From: Zunongwangia sp. HGR-M22
GTDB taxonomy: Bacteria > Bacteroidota > Bacteroidia > Flavobacteriales > Flavobacteriaceae
Direction: 5' to 3'
DNA: 64,000 nt
Assembly: GCF_027594425.1 (NCBI RefSeq)
Contig: NZ_CP115159.1
Location: 2,999,001 to 3,063,000, forward strand
The translations under genes were made by a program, and so were the position numbers. This document shows, piece after piece, positions 27,595 to 37,057 of this stretch (its first letter is position 1; every line of letters begins with the position of its first letter). The notes under the pieces are model-generated. The model was not told the DNA's origin, did not search any database, and saw only the letters and a list, made by a program, of their open reading frames with translations.

Positions 27595-27711
27595 TTATTC
27601 AATGACACCTAAGTTTATTAGATAGATTCCTGCAAGTACTCCAATTACAACTCCACAATAAAGACCGTACTTAAATTGTTTTGTTCGAAAAGCAGATTTT
27701 AGTTTATTCAT
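27595..27711 (-). CDS. 38-residue single-helix membrane peptide
   Basis: Reading frame from ATG at 27711 to TAA at 27595: a basic start (MNKLKSAFRTKQFKYG) followed by one hydrophobic helix (LYCGVVIGVLAGIYLINLG). The basic-then-hydrophobic layout is typical of small inner-membrane proteins. It begins 11 bases after the recQ stop and ends 26 bases before the next small gene. Conservation could not be tested. Confidence 0.45.
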   Translation of the reverse strand: MNKLKSAFRTKQFKYGLYCGVVIGVLAGIYLINLGVIE

Positions 27712-27722
27712 CTTAAAAAATT

Positions 27723-29918
27723 TTAATTGGCGACTTCACTAATAAACTTAATTCGGTATAACCGAATTTCTTCATCGTCATAATCACCATCAAATTCTTC
27801 AAGTGCTTCTTCGATTTTATCGGTTTCAGCCTCTAGAAAATATTCGTGAAGTTCCTCTTGCTGATCTTCATCTAAAACATCTTCCAGATAGTAGTCGATA
27901 TTCAGCTTTGTACCGCTATAAACAATAGCTTCCATTTCCTTAATAAATTCTGGCATAGCCATACCTTTTGCTGAAGCTATATCGTCTAATGGCAATTTTC
28001 GATCTACACTTTGTATAATAAACAACTTTAAAGCACTATTCGCCCCAGTAGATTTCACAACCAAATCGTCTGGTCGTATTACTTCGTTATCTTCTACATA
28101 TCTGGCTATAAGATTTACAAAATCTTTACCATATTTCTTTGCTTTCCCTTCACCTACTCCAAAAATATTTCCTAACTCTTTTAGGTCAACAGGGTATTTT
28201 AATGCCATATCATCTATAGAAGGATCCTGAAAAACTACAAAAGGAGGCACGCCATTTTTCTTAGCAACCTTTTTTCGCAGCTCTTTAAGCATGCTTACTA
28301 ATTTATCATCTACTCCTGTGGAGACTTTGGAAGAAACGGCAGCATTATCTGAAGACTCGTTAAAGATATGATCATGAGTCATCATAAAAGGTATAGGATT
28401 TTTCAGAAACTCTTCCCCTTTCTCGGTTAATTTAATTACGCCGTATGTTTCTATATCCTTACGTAAATATCCTGCAACAAGTGCTTGCCTTGTAAGAGCC
28501 ATCCAAAAACTCTCACTTTTATCTTTCCCTTTTCCAAAAAGCGGATTTTGATCGGTTTTATGGGATAAAATCAAAGCATTGCTTTTTCCTACAAGTGTCT
28601 TTACAACTTCTTTTGATTTGTATAACTGCTTTGTTTCTTTGATAACTTTAATTAGTAATCCTAATTCTTCTTTAGCTTCATGCTGTTTTTTAGGATTACG
28701 AACATTATCATCCATAGAAGCTCCCTCTCCTGTTTTGTCATCGAATTCTTCTCCAAAATAATGAAGAATAAATTTTCTTCGCGACATTGAAGTTTCAGCA
28801 TAAGCAACTACTTCCTGAAGTAACGCATGGCCTACCTCTTGCTCTGCAACAGGTTTACCACTCATAAACTTCTCTAATTTTTCTATGTCCTTATAGGCGT
28901 AGAAAGCGAGACAATGTCCTTCACCACCGTCACGACCGGCTCTTCCGGTTTCCTGGTAGTAGCTTTCGATACTTTTTGGAATATCATGATGAATAACAAA
29001 ACGTACATCGGGCTTATCGATACCCATTCCGAAAGCAATGGTAGCCACAACCACATCTACATCTTCCATCAAGAACATGTCTTGATGTTTAGATCGTGTT
29101 TTTGCGTCTAGACCAGCGTGATATGGTATCGCATTAATTCCGTTTACCTGTAGGGTTTGGGCCAGCTCTTCTACTTTTTTACGGCTAAGGCAATAAATGA
29201 TTCCGCTCTTACCATTATTTTGCTTCACAAAACGAATGATATCGGCATCAATATTCTTAGTTTTAGGTCGTACTTCGTAGTAAAGATTAGGTCTATTAAA
29301 ACTGGCTTTAAATGTTTTTGCCTTTTGGATACCCAAATTCTTAAGAATATCTTCCTGTACTTTTGGAGTAGCCGTGGCGGTAAGTGCGATAATTGGAATA
29401 TTTTCGCCTATACGCTGTATTATACTTTTCAGATTTCGATACTCTGGCCTAAAGTCGTGCCCCCATTCGCTAATGCAATGCGCTTCATCAATTGCGAGAA
29501 AAGAAATTTTCTGCTGTTTTAGAAAATCGACATAATCCTCTTTTGTTAAAGATTCGGGAGCGACATATAAAAGTTTGGTCACACCATTCACAATATCTTC
29601 CTTAACCTGCTTTACTTCAGTCTTATTTAGCGACGAATTAAGCACGTGGGCAACGCCATATTCCGAAGAAATTCCTCGAATGGCATCCACCTGGTTTTTC
29701 ATTAAGGCGATAAGGGGCGATACAACAATTGCATTTCCTTCTTCTATTAATGCAGGTAGTTGGTAGCATAGGGACTTACCTCCTCCTGTTGGCATAATTA
29801 CAAAAGTATCGTTTTTGTTTACGATACTTGCTACAACATCTTCCTGAAGACCTTTAAATTGGCTAAAACCAAAATATTTCTTCAGTTCTTTATGTAAATC
29901 AATTTCAGTCAAACTCAT
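27723..29918 (-). CDS. recQ: ATP-dependent DNA helicase RecQ
   Basis: 731-residue superfamily 2 helicase with 3'-5' polarity for recombination and fork repair. Walker A is MPTGGGKS (42-49), the DEAH box DEAHCISEWGHDFRPEY starts at 144, and motif VI is YQETGRAGRDG (about 321-331). The RQC region (about 370-412) keeps YAETSMSRRKFILHYFGEE, but the four zinc-binding cysteines of classical RecQ are absent, with TGEGASMDDN in place of the CGNCDNC stretch. An HRDC domain follows (about 530-610), then an acidic tail. Start ATG at 29918. Two tiny membrane genes follow it. Confidence 0.95.
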   Translation of the reverse strand: MSLTEIDLHKELKKYFGFSQFKGLQEDVVASIVNKNDTFVIMPTGGGKSLCYQLPALIEEGNAIVVSPLIALMKNQVDAIRGISSEYGVAHVLNSSLNKTEVKQVKEDIVNGVTKLLYVAPESLTKEDYVDFLKQQKISFLAIDEAHCISEWGHDFRPEYRNLKSIIQRIGENIPIIALTATATPKVQEDILKNLGIQKAKTFKASFNRPNLYYEVRPKTKNIDADIIRFVKQNNGKSGIIYCLSRKKVEELAQTLQVNGINAIPYHAGLDAKTRSKHQDMFLMEDVDVVVATIAFGMGIDKPDVRFVIHHDIPKSIESYYQETGRAGRDGGEGHCLAFYAYKDIEKLEKFMSGKPVAEQEVGHALLQEVVAYAETSMSRRKFILHYFGEEFDDKTGEGASMDDNVRNPKKQHEAKEELGLLIKVIKETKQLYKSKEVVKTLVGKSNALILSHKTDQNPLFGKGKDKSESFWMALTRQALVAGYLRKDIETYGVIKLTEKGEEFLKNPIPFMMTHDHIFNESSDNAAVSSKVSTGVDDKLVSMLKELRKKVAKKNGVPPFVVFQDPSIDDMALKYPVDLKELGNIFGVGEGKAKKYGKDFVNLIARYVEDNEVIRPDDLVVKSTGANSALKLFIIQSVDRKLPLDDIASAKGMAMPEFIKEMEAIVYSGTKLNIDYYLEDVLDEDQQEELHEYFLEAETDKIEEALEEFDGDYDDEEIRLYRIKFISEVAN

Positions 29919-30003
29919 TAAATTGTGTTACAATTTTACATACATTTGCACATCTAAATATACATATTTCTTTAGTATCTGCAATCCATAATTATTTCAA
30001 AAT

Positions 30004-30969
30004 TTGAAACTTCAGCAAAAAATTCTAAATACCGCAAAGGAAACTGTAAAAATTGAAGCTAAAGCCATTGCAAATTTAGAACATCTTATTGATAATGAAT
30101 TTGTAGAGGCGGTAAAAAAAATTTACAATGCTAAAGGCAGAGTAATTGTAACCGGAGTTGGAAAAAGTGCTGCTATTGCAAATAAAATTGTTGCTACACT
30201 GAATTCAACCGGAACTCCTGCGATTTTTATGCATGCGGCAGATGCAATTCACGGAGATTTAGGTATCATCCAAAAAGACGATATTGTACTTTGTATTAGC
30301 AAAAGTGGAAACAGCCCTGAAATAAAGGTATTGGTACCTTTTATCAAAGATTTTCATAATACGCTTATCGCAATGACAGCAGATAAAGATTCGTTTTTAG
30401 GCAAATCGGCCGATTTTATTCTTAATTCTTATGTGGAAAAAGAAGCTTGTCCCAACAACCTAGCTCCTACGACCAGTACCACTGCACAATTAGTAATTGG
30501 CGATGCTCTAGCGATCTGTCTTTTAAAACTACGCGGTTTTTCTAGTGAAGACTTTGCAAAATACCATCCCGGTGGCAGTCTTGGAAAAAAATTATATTTG
30601 CGAGTTAAAGATATTGCAGCCCAGAATTTGAAACCTAGTGTTTCTCCCGGGACTACAGTAACCGATGCTATTATAGTTATTTCTGAAAATATGCTTGGTG
30701 TAACGGCTGTTTTAGAAAATAATAAAATTGTAGGCATTATAACCGATGGAGATATTCGTAGAATGCTAAAAAATAATGATGAATTTAAGAATCTTACCGC
30801 TGCAGATATTATGAGCAAATCGCCAAAAAGCATCGATGAAGATGCACTGGCTGTGGAAGCTCTTGATGCATTACAGGCGAACAAAATATCGCAGTTGTTA
30901 GCTACAAAAAATGGAAAATATAGTGGCGTGGTGCATATTCATAATTTAATAAGAGAAGGAATTTTATGA
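30004..30969 (+). CDS. kpsF: KpsF/GutQ family arabinose-5-phosphate isomerase
   Basis: 321-residue sugar isomerase that turns ribulose 5-phosphate into arabinose 5-phosphate, the first step to Kdo for lipopolysaccharide. The SIS domain (about 35-170) has VIVTGVGKSAAIANKIVATLNSTGTPA and ISKSGNSPEI; the CBS pair (about 200-320) has GIITDGDIRRML. It begins with TTG at 30004: an in-frame stop lies 15 bases upstream and the first ATG is at codon 76. It overlaps tatC by 4 bases (ATGA), so translation is probably coupled. Confidence 0.93.
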   Translation: MKLQQKILNTAKETVKIEAKAIANLEHLIDNEFVEAVKKIYNAKGRVIVTGVGKSAAIANKIVATLNSTGTPAIFMHAADAIHGDLGIIQKDDIVLCISKSGNSPEIKVLVPFIKDFHNTLIAMTADKDSFLGKSADFILNSYVEKEACPNNLAPTTSTTAQLVIGDALAICLLKLRGFSSEDFAKYHPGGSLGKKLYLRVKDIAAQNLKPSVSPGTTVTDAIIVISENMLGVTAVLENNKIVGIITDGDIRRMLKNNDEFKNLTAADIMSKSPKSIDEDALAVEALDALQANKISQLLATKNGKYSGVVHIHNLIREGIL

Positions 30970-31799
30970 TGAAAAAAATAAGCCAGCCTCAACAAGAGGA
31001 ACCAGAAATGTCTTTTTTAGATCATCTTGAAGAATTAAGATGGCATTTAATACGATCTGTTCTTGCAGTAGTAATTGCAGCAACAGTAGCCTTTCTTTTA
31101 AAAGGTTTTATCTTTGATGTACTTCTATTTGGGCCGAGTAAAGGAGATTTCTGGTCGTATAGTATGTTATGCAAAGTATCTGAAGCACTTGGCATTGATG
31201 GCGGATTTTGCTTTCAAGAGCTACCGTTTACCATACAAAGTAGAACGATGGGTGGGCAATTCTCTGCCCATGTTTGGACCTCTATAACGGCAGGTTTTAT
31301 AATCGCATTCCCATTTATTATATATGAATTCTGGAAGTTTGTTGCCCCGGCAATGCACGAGAATGAAAGAAAACATGCTAAAGGTTTTATATTCGTCACC
31401 TCTCTTTTATTTTTTATGGGAGTGGTTTTCGGCTATTATGTGGTTACACCATTATCTATCAATTTTCTCGGAAAGTATAAAGTAAGCGAACTAGTTTTAA
31501 ACGAATTCGATTTGAGTGACTATATCGGTTTGGTGAGAACCACGGTTATAGCCTCTGGATTAATTTTCGAACTTCCTATCCTTATTTACTTTTTGACTAA
31601 AGTTGGGGTAGTTACGCCGCAATTCCTAAGAAAATATAGAAAATATGCATTAGTAATTGTACTTATTATTTCAGCAGTAATAACACCTCCTGATATTGTA
31701 AGTCAGATTATCGTTGCAGTACCCGTATTAATACTTTACGAGGTAAGTATTGTAATATCGAAGATTATTTATAAAAGAGAAATTAAAGAAAAAAATTAA
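30966..31799 (+). CDS. tatC: Sec-independent translocase subunit TatC
   Basis: 277-residue core of the twin-arginine translocase in the inner membrane. The N-terminal motif EMSFLDHLEELRWHLIRSV binds the twin-arginine signal, and six helices follow with the family features FIIYEFWKFVAPAMHENERK, TPLSINF and the C-terminal AVITPPDIVSQIIVAVPV. The stretch between helices 1 and 2 is longer than in E. coli (about residues 50-95). The start ATG overlaps the kpsF stop. No tatA is in the window. Confidence 0.96.
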   Translation: MMKKISQPQQEEPEMSFLDHLEELRWHLIRSVLAVVIAATVAFLLKGFIFDVLLFGPSKGDFWSYSMLCKVSEALGIDGGFCFQELPFTIQSRTMGGQFSAHVWTSITAGFIIAFPFIIYEFWKFVAPAMHENERKHAKGFIFVTSLLFFMGVVFGYYVVTPLSINFLGKYKVSELVLNEFDLSDYIGLVRTTVIASGLIFELPILIYFLTKVGVVTPQFLRKYRKYALVIVLIISAVITPPDIVSQIIVAVPVLILYEVSIVISKIIYKREIKEKN

Positions 31800-31802
31800 G
31801 CT

Positions 31803-32159
31803 ATGATTAATCAGGTTGACGAATTTAATTCGTATCGCCAAAAAATGAACGATAAAATTCTTGGAGAGAATAATAAAGTTCTAAAACGTATTTTTAATTT
31901 AGATACGAATGCTTTTTCTGAAGGTGCTTTAGACAAAAGAACTAAAGAGCTTTTAGGTTTAGTTGCTTCGCTTGTATTAAGATGCGACGATTGTGTAAAG
32001 TATCACTTAGAGAGCAGTTTTAAAGAAGGTCTAAAGCGTGAAGAAGTAATGGAAACGCTAAGTATAGGAACTCTAATTGGCGGAACCATTGTGATTCCAC
32101 ACCTTCGCCGTGCGTTTGAATACTGGGATTCTTTAGAAGAAGCAAATGCCGAAAAATAA
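31803..32159 (+). CDS. Carboxymuconolactone decarboxylase / AhpD-like protein
   Basis: 118 residues in the CMD/AhpD fold. The redox motif is RCDDCVKYHLESSFKEG, a CxxC followed by the conserved histidine, which in AhpD relays electrons to a peroxiredoxin. The start is ATG at 31803, 3 bases after tatC, so it is cotranscribed. The CxxCxxxH suggests a thiol reductase or peroxidase role more than a decarboxylase. The substrate is unknown. Confidence 0.85.
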   Translation: MINQVDEFNSYRQKMNDKILGENNKVLKRIFNLDTNAFSEGALDKRTKELLGLVASLVLRCDDCVKYHLESSFKEGLKREEVMETLSIGTLIGGTIVIPHLRRAFEYWDSLEEANAEK

Positions 32160-32200
32160 ATCGGTATAATTTATGTTTATTATTGAACTAAACCTAAGAA

Positions 32201-32941
32201 ATGAAATTAAAAGCCGATAATCTTATAAAACAATATAAAGGTAGAAAAGTAGTTAAGGGAATTTCTCTTGAAGTGAATCAAGGCGAAATTGTTGGTCTAC
32301 TGGGTCCTAATGGCGCAGGAAAAACAACTTCTTTCTATATGATTGTTGGCTTAATTAAACCTAATAGTGGTAGTATCGTTCTGGATGCTGAAAACATCAC
32401 CAATTTCCCGATGTACAAAAGAGCACAGCATGGTATAGGTTATTTAGCACAAGAAGCATCTGTCTTTAGAAAGCTAAGTATAGAAGACAATATTATGAGT
32501 GTTTTGCAGCTCACAAAGCTCTCTAAGAAGGAGCGGGAAATGAAAATGGAATCACTAATCGATGAATTTAGCTTAAACCATATTCGTACTAATCGAGGAG
32601 ATTTATTAAGTGGTGGAGAGCGCCGGCGTACCGAAATTGCGCGAGCGCTAGCTACCGATCCAAAATTCATTCTTTTAGATGAACCTTTTGCCGGGGTAGA
32701 TCCTGTAGCGGTTGAGGACATCCAACGTATCGTGGCGCAATTGAAAAACAAAAACATCGGAATATTAATTACCGATCATAACGTACAGGAAACTTTAGCG
32801 ATTACCGACCGCACCTATCTTATGTTCGAAGGAAGTATCCTGAAACATGGTATTCCGGAAGAACTTGCCGAAGACGAAATGGTTCGTAAAGTCTATTTAG
32901 GACAAAACTTTGAGCTTAGAAAGAAGAAATTGTTTGACTAG
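32201..32941 (+). CDS. lptB: LPS export ABC transporter ATP-binding protein LptB
   Basis: 246-residue ATPase that powers lipopolysaccharide extraction through LptFG. Walker A is GPNGAGKT (35-42), Q-loop Q84, signature LSGGE (136-140) and Walker B FILLDEP (156-162), with H-loop DHNVQETL. The LptB-type sequence YLAQEASVFRKLSIEDNI and LSGGERRRTEIARAL separates it from generic importers. It closes the envelope run kpsF-tatC-AhpD-like-lptB, linking Kdo supply with LPS transport. Convergent with pssA. Confidence 0.95.
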   Translation: MKLKADNLIKQYKGRKVVKGISLEVNQGEIVGLLGPNGAGKTTSFYMIVGLIKPNSGSIVLDAENITNFPMYKRAQHGIGYLAQEASVFRKLSIEDNIMSVLQLTKLSKKEREMKMESLIDEFSLNHIRTNRGDLLSGGERRRTEIARALATDPKFILLDEPFAGVDPVAVEDIQRIVAQLKNKNIGILITDHNVQETLAITDRTYLMFEGSILKHGIPEELAEDEMVRKVYLGQNFELRKKKLFD

Positions 32942-32952
32942 AAAATCTAATT

Positions 32953-33693
32953 TCAGCTTTTGTTTCTGGAAAAAATAGATAAAAGTACATAGCTCAAAAT
33001 GATCATCGGCACTGCCAGAAACTGAAACAACACGATTAAAACCACACAGAGAATTAAGAAAATATACCTGATCTCATTTCCCTTAAATCCATAGTTTTTA
33101 AATTTTAGAGCGAATAACGGTAATTCCGCATTTAAAATAATAAAACTAATGATGGTTAAAGCAAAAAGAAACCATTCGTTTAGAATTATTTCTGTAGCAA
33201 AACTATTAGGCTGATAGGTTAAAATGAGCGGTAGCGATAAAATCAATAACGCATTTGCCGGAGTAGGTAAACCAATAAAAGAATCTGTTTGGCGATCATC
33301 TACATTAAATTTAGCTAGTCTGTAACCCGATCCCAATATAATAAGAAGCCCAAATAAAGCTAAAGGGTTAAAAGTGAATTCTAACCAATTCGTTTCCGAA
33401 GTCCACTGCGGAACTCCATTTTCACCCGGCAATGCCATTGTAAGCAGCTGAAACATCACAATACCGGGCACCACCCCACTAGTTACAACATCTGCAAGAG
33501 AATCCAGTTGTAATCCCACTTCACTTTTAACATTCAATGCTCTAGCCGCAAGACCATCAAAAAAATCGAAAAATATTCCTAAAGCTACGAAAAATGCTGC
33601 TGCAACTAAGTTCCCCTGAACGGCAAAAATTACAGCAATACTTCCACTAAATAAATTACAAAGCGTTATAAGATTCGGAATATGTTTCTTCAT
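32953..33693 (-). CDS. pssA: CDP-diacylglycerol--serine O-phosphatidyltransferase
   Basis: 246-residue membrane enzyme making phosphatidylserine, precursor of phosphatidylethanolamine. The CDP-alcohol phosphatidyltransferase motif is perfect: D46-G47-x2-A50-R51-x8-G60-x3-D64-x3-D68. The remaining sequence is hydrophobic with about eight predicted helices. ATG at 33691-33693 on the minus strand. It stands alone between lptB (convergent) and lnt (divergent). Confidence 0.93.
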   Translation of the reverse strand: MKKHIPNLITLCNLFSGSIAVIFAVQGNLVAAAFFVALGIFFDFFDGLAARALNVKSEVGLQLDSLADVVTSGVVPGIVMFQLLTMALPGENGVPQWTSETNWLEFTFNPLALFGLLIILGSGYRLAKFNVDDRQTDSFIGLPTPANALLILSLPLILTYQPNSFATEIILNEWFLFALTIISFIILNAELPLFALKFKNYGFKGNEIRYIFLILCVVLIVLFQFLAVPMIILSYVLLSIFSRNKS

Positions 33694-33868
33694 TGATTGG
33701 TTCGATTAGCAATCAACTAAAATAGGTATTTACAACTCAATGTCTAATAAAATTTCCTTAAAACCTTTTTTCTAACTGAGTTTAGTATTTTTGTCTACAA
33801 AAATCAAAGGCAATTCCCTTAAAGCTGATAACAGTAAAAAGACAAATTTCAGTTTAATTTTTTTTATT

Positions 33869-35461
33869 ATGAAGAATATTCTATTTGCAATTTTAAGCGG
33901 ACTTTTACTTGCTTTTGGCTGGCCTACTAACGGTTTTCCGTTGCTCCTTTTTTTAGGATTTACGCCTTTACTTTTAGCAGAATTCAATATTCGAAATTCT
34001 GAAGCAAAGTTTAAGAAATGGAAGATTTTTGGAGTCGCTTATATTAGCTTTTTCATTTGGAATATTATTACTACCTATTGGATCTATTTTTCTACTCCTT
34101 TTGGCGGTGCGTTCGCTATTTTAGCGAATTCCTTACTCATGTCGGTCGTATTTTTGATTTATCACATTATCGCCAAACGAACAGGTTTTAGAGCTTCTGC
34201 CAGTTTTTTTATAAGCCTTTGGATCGTATTCGAAAAGATACATCTTGGCTGGGATTTTTCATGGCCTTGGCTAAATTTAGGTAATGGATTCTCTGAATAC
34301 ACAAACTGGATACAATGGTACGAATTTACAGGAACCTTTGGGGGAACATTATGGGTCCTACTTGTGAATTTTATATTTTTTAAAGCCATACTTGCTTTCA
34401 ATGAATTTAAGGATAAAACGATTTTATATCGCGCCGGTATTAAATCTATCTTAACTATTGGACTCCCAATTCTCTTATCTTATATTTTGTTGTGGAATTA
34501 TGAGATGCCAAGGGAAACAATAAATGCCCTAATACTTCAACCCAACATAAATCCTTATACCGAAAAGTATAATACGAACGATACAAAAATTGGCGAGTTA
34601 TTGCTGAATATGACTTCGGAAAACATCACAGATTCGACCGAAATCGTTTTGGCTCCTGAAACGGTTTTTGCTGACGGAACAGTTTTATCAAGATTCAACA
34701 AATCTGAAGCGGCATTTTTTGGAAGACAGATTTCGCAACTTAAGCCAAATTTGAGCTTTTTGGGTGGAATCTCATTTTACGAGCGCTTTTCTAACCCAAA
34801 CTTAGTGAATCCTCAATCCAATCGATTAGGAGAAAATGATTGGTTTAATGATTACAATTCAGCTTTTCTAATCAAAAACAATACTGAAAACCAGGTTTAT
34901 CACAAATCGAAATTAGTTGTTGGGGTAGAAAACTTTCCTTACCAAGATATTCTTAAACCAATTTTAGGCGATGTAATGATCGATTTGGGTGGAACTGTTG
35001 CTATGAAAACTACCCAAAAAGATAGAGCTGTATTCAACATAAAAGATAGTATTTCAACCGCTCCAATAATTTGTTACGAATCTATTTATGGCGAATATGT
35101 TACCGGTTATGTAAAAAACGGAGCCAATTTTTTAAGTATAATCACCAATGACGCCTGGTGGGGAAATACATCGGGACATAGACAACATGCCAGTTACGCA
35201 AAACTTAGAGCAATCGAAAACAGACGATCGGTAGCACGAAGTGCAAATACTGGAATTTCAGAAATCATAAATCCAATTGGCGAAATTCAGCAAAAATTAG
35301 AATACGAAAAACGCGGTAGCATTTCCGGAGATATTATTCTGAATAATAAGATTACTTTTTATTCCAAATATGGAGATTATATCGCTCGAGTTTCGAAGTT
35401 TTTAGCGCTCTTTATTTTTCTTTTTACTATGGTTGGGATTAAACGCAGTAAGTATTTGTAG
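33869..35461 (+). CDS. lnt: Apolipoprotein N-acyltransferase
   Basis: 530 residues from the ATG at 33869 (MKNILFAILSGLLLAFGWPT, the usual flavobacterial start); an upstream TTG would add 26 unconserved residues. Lnt adds the third acyl chain to lipoproteins in the inner membrane. Eight or so N-terminal membrane segments precede a nitrilase domain with catalytic E264 (LAPETVF), K346 (VYHKSKLVVG) and C402 (PIICYESIYG). The NDAWWGNTSGHRQH and ENRRSVARSANTG motifs are typical. A TATTTTTG box lies at 33786-33793, but no convincing upstream element. Confidence 0.94.
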   Translation: MKNILFAILSGLLLAFGWPTNGFPLLLFLGFTPLLLAEFNIRNSEAKFKKWKIFGVAYISFFIWNIITTYWIYFSTPFGGAFAILANSLLMSVVFLIYHIIAKRTGFRASASFFISLWIVFEKIHLGWDFSWPWLNLGNGFSEYTNWIQWYEFTGTFGGTLWVLLVNFIFFKAILAFNEFKDKTILYRAGIKSILTIGLPILLSYILLWNYEMPRETINALILQPNINPYTEKYNTNDTKIGELLLNMTSENITDSTEIVLAPETVFADGTVLSRFNKSEAAFFGRQISQLKPNLSFLGGISFYERFSNPNLVNPQSNRLGENDWFNDYNSAFLIKNNTENQVYHKSKLVVGVENFPYQDILKPILGDVMIDLGGTVAMKTTQKDRAVFNIKDSISTAPIICYESIYGEYVTGYVKNGANFLSIITNDAWWGNTSGHRQHASYAKLRAIENRRSVARSANTGISEIINPIGEIQQKLEYEKRGSISGDIILNNKITFYSKYGDYIARVSKFLALFIFLFTMVGIKRSKYL

Positions 35462-35639
35462 TAAAAAACGGTGGAATTATCTATTCGCTTTCAATCTAAA
35501 GATTTAAAAATTGATGTCTAATTTATCGAAATTGGATTTATAAAAATTACGTTTTTCGACATTTCAGAACATTTTTTTTATGCTGTCAAAAGTAGATTCT
35601 AATTTCTCAATTTTAATTGCGTAGCTGCATATATGCAGA

Positions 35640-37031
35640 TTACTGTCCGCGCATAGAAATTACGGTACTCAAGGTTTTCAGAATGATATTGAGGTCTAAG
35701 AAAATACTGCGATGTTTTATATAAAATAGATCATACTGAAGTTTTTCTAAAGCACCGGCCTCTTCTCCGCTATAATCTCCTTTTACCTGCGCCCAACCCG
35801 TTAAACCAGGTTTTATTACATGACGAATGTTGTAAAAAGGAATACTTCTGGAAAGTTCCTGAACAAACACAGGTCGCTCTGGTCTTGGACCTATCAAGCT
35901 CATTTCTCCTTTTAATAAATTCAGAAACTGCGGAATTTCATCGATTCTTGCTTTTCGCATAAATTTACCAAAGGGCGTGGTTCGAAGATCATTCTTTTCA
36001 GCATATCTTGGTCCCTGCTCTTCTGCATTCTTAACCATCGTTCTAAATTTAATGATCTTAAATGGCTTACTATTTTGTCCAATTCTTTCTTGTGTATAAA
36101 GCAAAGGGCCGCGATTAGCTAAAGCGTTTCCTATTAATAAAAATGGTACGATTGCAATGCCTATTACTATTCCTATTAATGAAAATAGAATATCAAATAA
36201 ACGTAAGCTAAAAAGATAAAATTTGTTTTGATTACTTCGGCTAAAAGGAAAATACCTATAGAAATCGTGATCTACATTTTGCACAGGAATTCTTGCAGTA
36301 ATATCTTCGTAAACCTGCATATAATCACGAATTGGGAAGCCTTCATTCAGAAGAAAACTGAGTTCGTTATACAGCGGAAGCATTAATCCATTATAGCCAC
36401 TAGATACCACAATTTCTTTTATATGATATTTTTTAACAGCTTTTCGTAAATCCTCAACCTCAAATTGTAACAAATTTTCATCTTCAACTTCAACCTGCCC
36501 ATCAGTATTTACAAATCCTACAACCTCGTAATTTGGATCTGCTTTTTTAAAGGCTTCTGCAATCATTTTAATATCAAAACTATCCCCAACTACAATTACT
36601 CTTTTATTGAATCTGGGTGAGGCAATCAAAGAAATATAAGCCCAACGCCACAATAAAATTGTGCATAAAATTGTGAGGAAAAAATATAGAATTTGAATTC
36701 TGTTATCGGGTAAACTCGGACTTAACAGCGGTGTTAAAATGAAAAAAAGAACTGTTAAAGAGGTTGTTAGCAATGCATTTTTGAGCACTATATCAAACTG
36801 GCTTGCTTTCTGAAGGTCGTATAGTTCAAAAATATGAGCAAACAGTTTTAAATAGGCGACAAGCAAAACTGTCCAATACCAAAACTCTTTACTAATCCTG
36901 AAGTAACTAAAATTGGTGAAAATTTGCAGTAATGTAAGCGTTAAAAGAACAAACAGAACGTCGAATATTCGTAGAAGAACCTTCCTTTCTGAAATTTCGA
37001 AATGTAGTAGGGGTTTGTCTGCCATTTCCAT
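35640..37031 (-). CDS. Polyprenyl-phosphate sugar-1-phosphate transferase (WcaJ/WbaP type)
   Basis: 463-residue initiating transferase that moves a sugar 1-phosphate from a nucleotide sugar to undecaprenyl phosphate. Four N-terminal helices (about 17-125) and a Rossmann-like middle (VIVVGDSFDIKMIAEAF) precede the catalytic domain from about 270, with YTQERIGQNSKPFKIIKFRTM, KARIDEIPQFLNLLKGEMSLIGPRPE and HVIKPGLTGWAQVKGDYSG. It is the last gene of the glycan locus in transcription order, where a first-step enzyme is often found. A 14-base palindrome follows the stop, but no clear terminator. Confidence 0.93.
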   Translation of the reverse strand: MEMADKPLLHFEISERKVLLRIFDVLFVLLTLTLLQIFTNFSYFRISKEFWYWTVLLVAYLKLFAHIFELYDLQKASQFDIVLKNALLTTSLTVLFFILTPLLSPSLPDNRIQILYFFLTILCTILLWRWAYISLIASPRFNKRVIVVGDSFDIKMIAEAFKKADPNYEVVGFVNTDGQVEVEDENLLQFEVEDLRKAVKKYHIKEIVVSSGYNGLMLPLYNELSFLLNEGFPIRDYMQVYEDITARIPVQNVDHDFYRYFPFSRSNQNKFYLFSLRLFDILFSLIGIVIGIAIVPFLLIGNALANRGPLLYTQERIGQNSKPFKIIKFRTMVKNAEEQGPRYAEKNDLRTTPFGKFMRKARIDEIPQFLNLLKGEMSLIGPRPERPVFVQELSRSIPFYNIRHVIKPGLTGWAQVKGDYSGEEAGALEKLQYDLFYIKHRSIFLDLNIILKTLSTVISMRGQ

Positions 37032-37057
37032 TAATTTACGCTTTCAAATATACTCTT

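Noticed and set aside
30429-30884. Minus-strand reading frame of 151 codons opposite kpsF
   Set aside because: Fully inside a conserved gene and without motifs or upstream signals.
33786-33793. TATTTTTG as the lnt promoter
   Set aside because: The -7 type box matches but no TTG or TTTG lies at the right distance, so support is too weak for a feature.
35625-35638. Perfect palindrome CTGCATATATGCAG after the initiating transferase gene as a terminator
   Set aside because: The stem is short and no U-tract follows in either direction; it may be chance.
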